Assembly: GCF_002847015.1 (NCBI RefSeq)
Contig: NZ_CP025085.1
Span: 1,612,001-1,676,000, forward strand
Origin: Prodigiosinella confusarubida
GTDB taxonomy: Bacteria; Pseudomonadota; Gammaproteobacteria; Enterobacterales; Enterobacteriaceae
Length of the DNA: 64,000 bases
Direction: 5' to 3'
Both the position numbers and the translations under genes were made by a program. Positions within the stretch are counted from its first letter, which is position 1. Each line of letters starts with the position of its first letter. This document shows positions 58,982 through 64,000 of this stretch, one piece after another. The notes under the pieces were generated by a model, which saw only the letters and a list, made by a program, of their open reading frames with translations, did no database searches and was not told the DNA's origin.

Positions 58982-60442
58982 TTACTGCTTCTCAGGAATG
59001 GCTTTCAGCAGTTCGGTTAACAATGTCCAGTACTGGCCTACGCTGGCAATGTGTACTTGTTCATCTGGTGAATGGGGGCCGGTAATCGTCGGCCCGATGG
59101 AGACCATATCCATATTCGGATACGGCTTTTTGAACAAACCACACTCCAGACCAGCATGGATCACCATGATGTTTGGCAGTCGGTTGAATTGTTTCTGGTA
59201 GGTTTCGCGCACCAGATGCATTATCGGTGAATGGGCGTCAGGTTTCCAGCCGGGGTAACTGCCTTTGGCTACGGTTTGAGCACCAGCCAACTGGCCCAGT
59301 GATGTCATCATGTCCACCACGTAATCTTTACCGCTATCTACCAGCGAGCGAATCAGACAACGCATTTCTGCATGTGTGTCGGTCATGCCCACCACGCCCA
59401 CATTCAATGAAGTTTCAACCACGCCCTTGATTTCATCACTCATGCGAATGACGCCATTAGGCATCACGTTCAACAATGCGATGAAACGGTCACGACTCTC
59501 AGCCGTTAATGCCAGCGATGTGTTTTCAACGGGTTCCAGCAGGATGGTGAGATTTTTTTCTACCGCTGACAGCTCATTTTTCAGTACGACCAGATAATGC
59601 TGTACTGCTATTTTCAAGGTCTCTGCATTGGTTGCCGACACGGCCAGAGTGGCGAAACCTTCGCGGGGTATCGCATTGCGTAGGGTGCCGCCATTCAGGT
59701 CGATAAGTCGCAGATCCAGCGCACTGGCCTGCGCAGACAGAAAGCGGGCCAGCAGCTTGTTGGCGTTGCCTAATCCGCGATGGATATCACAGCCGGAATG
59801 GCCGCCTTTCAGCCCTTTAATCGTCAGTTTCAGGGTTTGATAGCCAGCCGGAACGGCTTCTCGCTGGAGTGGTAAGCGGGTGAGAAAATCAATACCGCCG
59901 GCGCAACCCATATAGATTTCACCCTCTTCTTCAGAGTCGGTATTAATCAGAATTTCCCCCTGTAACCAGTTCGGCTGCAGACCAAAAGCACCGTCCATGC
60001 CGGCTTCTTCCGTCATGGTCAGCAAAACTTCCAGCGGCCCGTGTGCCACATTACTATCCGTCAGCACTGCCAATGTCGAGGCCAGACCGATGCCATTATC
60101 GGCGCCGAGTGTGGTACCACGGGCTTTAACCCATTCGCCATCAACATACGGCTGGATAGGATCGGTGGCAAAGTCATGCACGGTGTCACTGTTCTTCTGT
60201 GGCACCATATCCAGATGCGCCTGGAGAACGACAGGTTTACGTTTTTCCATCCCGGCAGTAGCCGCCTTACGCAGCAGAATATTTCCGATCTGATCCCGTT
60301 CGGTATGAATTCCGCGTTCCTGTGCCCACGATATAATATGCGCGGCAAGCGCCTCTTCATGATAGGAAGGGTGTGGAATAGAACAAATCTTGGCGAAAAT
60401 GTCCCACAGCGGCTGTGGGGAAAGCTGAGACAATTCAGACAC
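58982..60442 (-). CDS. pepD: Aminoacyl-histidine dipeptidase (peptidase D)
   Basis: A 486-residue M20-family cytosolic dipeptidase with broad specificity including carnosine-type Xaa-His. Metal-binding motifs are VLQAHLDMVPQ, GTTLGADNGIG and MTEEAGMDGAFGLQ. Near-identical architecture to E. coli PepD (485). It is divergent from gpt across 293 bp, in the E. coli order pepD-gpt-frsA-crl. Confidence 0.95.
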   Translation of the reverse strand: MSELSQLSPQPLWDIFAKICSIPHPSYHEEALAAHIISWAQERGIHTERDQIGNILLRKAATAGMEKRKPVVLQAHLDMVPQKNSDTVHDFATDPIQPYVDGEWVKARGTTLGADNGIGLASTLAVLTDSNVAHGPLEVLLTMTEEAGMDGAFGLQPNWLQGEILINTDSEEEGEIYMGCAGGIDFLTRLPLQREAVPAGYQTLKLTIKGLKGGHSGCDIHRGLGNANKLLARFLSAQASALDLRLIDLNGGTLRNAIPREGFATLAVSATNAETLKIAVQHYLVVLKNELSAVEKNLTILLEPVENTSLALTAESRDRFIALLNVMPNGVIRMSDEIKGVVETSLNVGVVGMTDTHAEMRCLIRSLVDSGKDYVVDMMTSLGQLAGAQTVAKGSYPGWKPDAHSPIMHLVRETYQKQFNRLPNIMVIHAGLECGLFKKPYPNMDMVSIGPTITGPHSPDEQVHIASVGQYWTLLTELLKAIPEKQ

Positions 60443-60735
60443 TATTTAACGTCTCCTTTTCAGCAGGCTGCTCTTCGCGGTTGGTGCGAGAGGCGCTACA
60501 GGATGAAAGTGATGGTTTGTTGCCCGAATAATCAGGCTCAATGAGATAGAGTATCACTTTCCCGCCGCAAGGGAGAATGTCTGTATTCGAGGAGACGATT
60601 CTGGCGGGGATAAGGAAATGAGGAAATAGGGATAAATACTGGTTTTTATACGGTAGGATATTTATAATCTCGCGCAACCTTTTTCCCCCCTCAGACTCGA
60701 ATTGAGCCAATTAACCGTTGGCCGGGATATATTTT

Positions 60736-61194
60736 ATGAGTGAAAAGTACGTCGTAACCTGGGATATGCTACAAATCCATGCCCGTAAACTGGCGCAGCG
60801 TTTACTGCCAGCCGAACAATGGAAAGGCATTATTGCCGTTAGCCGTGGTGGTTTGGTACCGGGATCCTTGCTGGCCCGTGAAATGAGCATTCGCTACGTT
60901 GATACTGTTTGCATCTCTAGCTATGACCATGATAGCCAGCGTGAAATGAAAGTGCTGAAACGTGTAGAGGGTGATGGTGAAGGTTTTATCATTGTCGATG
61001 ACCTGGTGGACACCGGCGGTACGGCGCAAGCCATTCGTGATATGTACCCCAAAGCATACTTCGTGACCATTTTTGCCAAACCTGCCGGTAAACCGCTGGT
61101 TGACGACTATGTCGTTGATATTCCGCAAGATACCTGGATTGAGCAGCCATGGGATATGGGCGTGGTCTTTATTCCGCCCTTATCTGGCAATTGA
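60736..61194 (+). CDS. gpt: Xanthine-guanine phosphoribosyltransferase
   Basis: A 152-residue type I PRTase that salvages guanine, xanthine and hypoxanthine with PRPP. The PRPP loop is [15 protein letters not shown], preceded by [17 protein letters not shown]. Start ATG 60736 reproduces the E. coli N-terminus and length; six in-frame codons upstream are open. A terminator follows. It links to the hpx genes only by broad pathway (purine metabolism). Confidence 0.96.
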   Translation: MSEKYVVTWDMLQIHARKLAQRLLPAEQWKGIIAVSRGGLVPGSLLAREMSIRYVDTVCISSYDHDSQREMKVLKRVEGDGEGFIIVDDLVDTGGTAQAIRDMYPKAYFVTIFAKPAGKPLVDDYVVDIPQDTWIEQPWDMGVVFIPPLSGN

Positions 61195-61215
61195 GTCTTC
61201 TGCGTTGCTAATAAA

Positions 61216-61240
61216 AACGCCCGGTAATGCCGGGCGTTGT
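61216..61240 (+). terminator. gpt terminator
   Basis: AACGCCCGG (61216-61224) pairs with CCGGGCGTT (61230-61238) across TAATG; a T-rich stretch follows after a few bases. Confidence 0.8.
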
Positions 61241-61350
61241 CGTCTGTTTTTGTTTTATTGATATCACCGTTTGTCTTCTCCCTTCGGTGTTGGTTACACT
61301 CTCTGATGCGTCTGTATGCGCTAATGTTGCTTACACCCATGGAGGCTGTT

Positions 61351-62607
61351 GTGGTTCAAGCCAACCTGTCCGAAACGTTGTTCAAGCCCTCTTTTAAACA
61401 TCAGGAAACGTCCACGCTGATTCGGCGCACTCACCATATTGATACGGATACGATGCCGGATACGCAGTCCACGCTGGAAGGACGAAATAACCATAGCTGG
61501 TATCGCACGATTAACCGCCTGATGTGGATTTGGCGTGGTGTTCATCCGTGGGAGATAGAAGAAGTCCTGTCGCGTATTTCTGCCAGTCAGGCAGTACGGA
61601 GTAATGAGCTTTTGTTAGATACCGTAGTGGGATACCGCAGTGGTAACTGGATTTATGAGTGGACAGCACAGGGAATGCATTGGCAGCAGCGAGCAGTAGA
61701 GAGCGCGTCGGGGAAGGATGCGGGGAAGTGCTGGCTTAACGCCGCCAACCTTTACAGTATTGCTGCCTATCCATATCTGAAAGGGGATGATTTGGCGGAG
61801 CAGGCCCAGACACTGGCTAATCGAGCGTATGAAGAGGCAGCGAACCATCTTTCCTACGAATTGAAAACGCTGAACTTTCCAGTGGCTGGCGGTGGAACAT
61901 TAACCACTTTTTTGCATCTGCCTACACGGGGTAAGGCACCGTTTCCGACCATATTGTTATGTGGCAGTCTGGATATGTTACAGAATGATTATCATCGCCT
62001 GTTTCAGGATTATCTGGCACCCGCAGGGATGGCGATGCTGACGGTTGACATGCCATCGGTAGGGTTTTCATCCCGCTGGAAGCTGAGTCAAGACTCGAGC
62101 TTTTTACATCAACAGGTATTGAGCGCGCTGCCGGATGTTCCCTGGATAGATCACACCCGTGTCGGGGCATTTGGCTTTCGTTTCGGCGCCAATGTCGCGG
62201 TGCGGCTGGCTTATCTGGAAGCAAATCGGTTGCGGGGAGTTGCCTGTCTGGGACCGGTGGTACACCATTTATTGTCCGATACCGAACGCCAGAACCAGGT
62301 GCCGGATATGTTTATGGACGTGCTGGCCAGTCGCCTGGGTATGCCGTTCTCTGCTGATATGGCCTTGAAAACCGAATTGGGGCGCTATTCTCTCAAGACG
62401 CAAGGATTGCTGGGACACCGCTGTTCGACACCGATGTTGGCTGGTTACTGGAAAGGCGATCTGATTTGCCCAAAAGAAGAAGCGAGTCTGATTGTGAATT
62501 CATCACAGCAGGGAAAGCTTATGTCGTTGGATTTTTCACCGGTTTATCAGAATTTTCATCTGGCGTTACAGCAAATTAGTCATTGGTTGCAGAATAAATT
62601 GGATTAA
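61351..62607 (+). CDS. frsA: Fermentation-respiration switch protein FrsA
   Basis: A 418-residue alpha/beta-hydrolase-fold protein. It aligns with E. coli FrsA from the N-terminus ([15 protein letters not shown]) to the end; hydrolase landmarks are [15 protein letters not shown] and [17 protein letters not shown], where the elbow lacks the normal Ser. E. coli FrsA binds unphosphorylated EIIA-Glc. GTG 61351 is chosen because GGAGG lies 5 bp before it; ATG 61339 is in frame but has no ribosome site. Confidence 0.9.
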   Translation: MVQANLSETLFKPSFKHQETSTLIRRTHHIDTDTMPDTQSTLEGRNNHSWYRTINRLMWIWRGVHPWEIEEVLSRISASQAVRSNELLLDTVVGYRSGNWIYEWTAQGMHWQQRAVESASGKDAGKCWLNAANLYSIAAYPYLKGDDLAEQAQTLANRAYEEAANHLSYELKTLNFPVAGGGTLTTFLHLPTRGKAPFPTILLCGSLDMLQNDYHRLFQDYLAPAGMAMLTVDMPSVGFSSRWKLSQDSSFLHQQVLSALPDVPWIDHTRVGAFGFRFGANVAVRLAYLEANRLRGVACLGPVVHHLLSDTERQNQVPDMFMDVLASRLGMPFSADMALKTELGRYSLKTQGLLGHRCSTPMLAGYWKGDLICPKEEASLIVNSSQQGKLMSLDFSPVYQNFHLALQQISHWLQNKLD

Positions 62608-62719
62608 TATGTTGATAAATCTCTAATATCTGTTAATAAATTAGGCAGTGTCCTGCACGCGGCACTTATTGATACCATGGTGGGTCACGGCCTAGTGTTC
62701 AACTCAAGGAGATTGCTGA

Positions 62720-63094
62720 ATGACATTGTCTAGTGGACTTTCAAGAAACCGGCTGATAAAAAAATTTGCTTCATTAGGGCCGTATTTGCGTGAAAGCCAA
62801 TGTGAAGACTTCCATTTTTTCTTTGATTGCCTTGCTGTGTGTGTGAATGTAAATCCGGATCCAGAAAAGCGGGAATTCTGGGGCTGGTGGCTGGAGTTGG
62901 ATGCAGAAGAACAAAAGCTGATTTATTCGTATCGCTTCGGTTTATTTGATGAAAGTGGTAACTGGTGTGAGAAAGAGTTCAAAAATACTGAGGTAGATGA
63001 GAAAGTTCACACTACCCGGCAGGATTTTCATAACCGCCTGGAAATCCTGGCACAAAAACTTGAGCCGCCTTATATCTTAACGGAACGACCGTGA
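62720..63094 (+). CDS. crl: Sigma-S assembly factor Crl
   Basis: A 124-residue protein that matches E. coli Crl (133), including [26 protein letters not shown] and [13 protein letters not shown]. Crl binds RpoS and favours its association with core polymerase. The C-terminal part is shorter and more divergent than in E. coli. AAGGAGA precedes the ATG, and a terminator follows 13 bp after the stop. Confidence 0.94.
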   Translation: MTLSSGLSRNRLIKKFASLGPYLRESQCEDFHFFFDCLAVCVNVNPDPEKREFWGWWLELDAEEQKLIYSYRFGLFDESGNWCEKEFKNTEVDEKVHTTRQDFHNRLEILAQKLEPPYILTERP

Positions 63095-63106
63095 TTCACT
63101 TCTGTT

Positions 63107-63130
63107 GACTCGTCTTATTGGCGGGTTTTT
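63107..63130 (+). terminator. crl terminator
   Basis: A 7-8 bp stem (from 63107-63114 and 63120-63126, two G-U pairs) with a TTATT loop, then a run of T to 63130. Confidence 0.65.
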
Positions 63131-63215
63131 CGCGTTGCGCCTGTTGGCATAACGCGTCTCTCCTGTTACAACGTTTTTTCATGGTAATTTTTTATATTCT
63201 AACGGCAGAAATATG

Positions 63216-64000
63216 ATGAGTGGCAGCCAGACTTTGGTTGTAAAACTGGGTACCAGCGTACTGACCGGCGGATCGCGCCGTCTCAATCGTGCCCATATTG
63301 TTGAGCTGGTGCGTCAGTGTGCGCAGCAACATGCCGCAGGGCATCGCATTGTCATTGTCACGTCAGGGGCGATCGCCGCCGGACGTGAGCATTTGGGGTA
63401 TCCGGAATTGCCCGCTACCATCGCCACTAAACAGTTGTTGGCAGCAGTCGGGCAAAGCCGATTGATTCAGTTATGGGAACAGCTGTTCTCCATTTATGGC
63501 ATCCATATTGGCCAGATGCTGCTGACTCGCGCCGATCTGGAAGATCGGGAACGCTTTCTTAATGCCCGCGATACCATGCGTGCGCTGCTCGATAACCACA
63601 TTGTGCCGGTAATCAATGAGAACGACGCAGTGGCGACGACTGAAATCAAAGTTGGCGATAATGATAATCTCTCGGCGCTGGCGGCAATACTGGCTGACGC
63701 CGATAAACTGCTGCTGCTGACCGATCAGGCCGGGTTATTTACCGCTGATCCGCGTACCAACCCCGACGCTGAATTGATCCGCGAAGTGAATGGCATCAAC
63801 GATGCGCTGCGCAGTATTGCTGGTGACAGTGTCTCCGGGCTGGGTACTGGTGGTATGTCCACCAAACTACAGGCTGCGGACGTTGCCTGCCGCGCGGGTA
63901 TTGATGTCATTATTGCCGCGGGCAGCAAGCCGGGCGTGGTTGGTGATGTCATCGACGATATCTCGGTGGGAACCCGCTTCCATGCAATGGAAGCCCCGTT
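63216..64000 (+). CDS. proB: Glutamate 5-kinase ProB, 5' part
   Basis: The first 261 codons of the enzyme that commits glutamate to proline synthesis; the frame is open at the window end, so the C-terminal PUA domain is missing only because of the cut. The amino-acid-kinase domain shows [51 protein letters not shown] and [15 protein letters not shown]. Two adjacent ATGs exist (63213, 63216); the second gives the E. coli-like MSGSQTLVV. Confidence 0.95.
   Translation, partial: MSGSQTLVVKLGTSVLTGGSRRLNRAHIVELVRQCAQQHAAGHRIVIVTSGAIAAGREHLGYPELPATIATKQLLAAVGQSRLIQLWEQLFSIYGIHIGQMLLTRADLEDRERFLNARDTMRALLDNHIVPVINENDAVATTEIKVGDNDNLSALAAILADADKLLLLTDQAGLFTADPRTNPDAELIREVNGINDALRSIAGDSVSGLGTGGMSTKLQAADVACRAGIDVIIAAGSKPGVVGDVIDDISVGTRFHAMEAP

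Overview
The window is chromosomal DNA of a member of the Enterobacterales. Nearly every housekeeping protein aligns end to end with an Escherichia coli homologue recalled from memory. The 16S V1 stretch, the rrn operon with tRNA-Glu, the crl and proVWX loci and the complete hpx purine-nitrogen genes point to Pectobacteriaceae, most likely Dickeya or a close relative. The genus is an inference; no database was searched.

Layout. 1-3.7 kb: the 5' part of rcsF (cut by the window edge), metQ-metI-metN behind tandem MetJ boxes, and divergent gmhB. 3.7-9.4 kb: a complete rRNA operon (P1, P2, boxA, 16S, tRNA-Glu, spacer boxA, 23S with an extra ~100-nt insert in helix 25, 5S, terminator). 9.7-16.5 kb: pssA, patZ, tapT, trxC and divergent yfiF. 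16.7-26.6 kb: emrB-emrA-emrR, ygaH-ygaZ, an intact YgaY-type MFS transporter and the proU operon proV-proW-proX. 27.4-48.8 kb: an accessory block of about 21 kb for purine-derived nitrogen. 48.9-64 kb: yafV, ybdL, yajD, fadE, gmhA, yafJ, dpaA (yafK), apbE, dinB, pepD, gpt, frsA, crl and the start of proB.

The accessory block starts from allantoin. It holds a divergent NCS1 permease and hpxS-hpxA-hpxB (regulator, allantoin racemase, cofactor-independent allantoinase); hpxW-X-Y-Z (oxamate amidohydrolase, small AtzG-like subunit, AtzE-like amidase, NTF2-like protein) divergent from an RpiR regulator; and hpxF-G-H-I-J-K (polar amino-acid-type ABC importer, ureidoglycine-glyoxylate aminotransferase, allantoate amidohydrolase). 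An allophanate hydrolase (AtzF) with its own GntR regulator, a methyltransferase/MmyB-type regulator pair and a hipA-hipB toxin-antitoxin pair are interleaved. Together the enzymes should take allantoin to allantoate, ureidoglycine, oxalurate, oxamate and oxalate, releasing ammonia. A perfect sigma-54 promoter motif precedes hpxF, and sigma-54-like motifs with the canonical GG-N10-GC spacing precede hpxW, atzF and the permease. This suggests that nitrogen limitation controls the whole block.

The strongest points for a second look are the multi-operon sigma-54 layout, the HpxS tandem operators with a third identical 10-mer inside hpxA, an allophanate hydrolase without urea carboxylase beside AtzE/AtzG homologues, the reversed hipA-hipB order, the rrn operon whose left flank matches E. 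coli rrnH and whose right flank matches rrnG, the 23S intervening sequence, and apbE standing alone without nqr genes.
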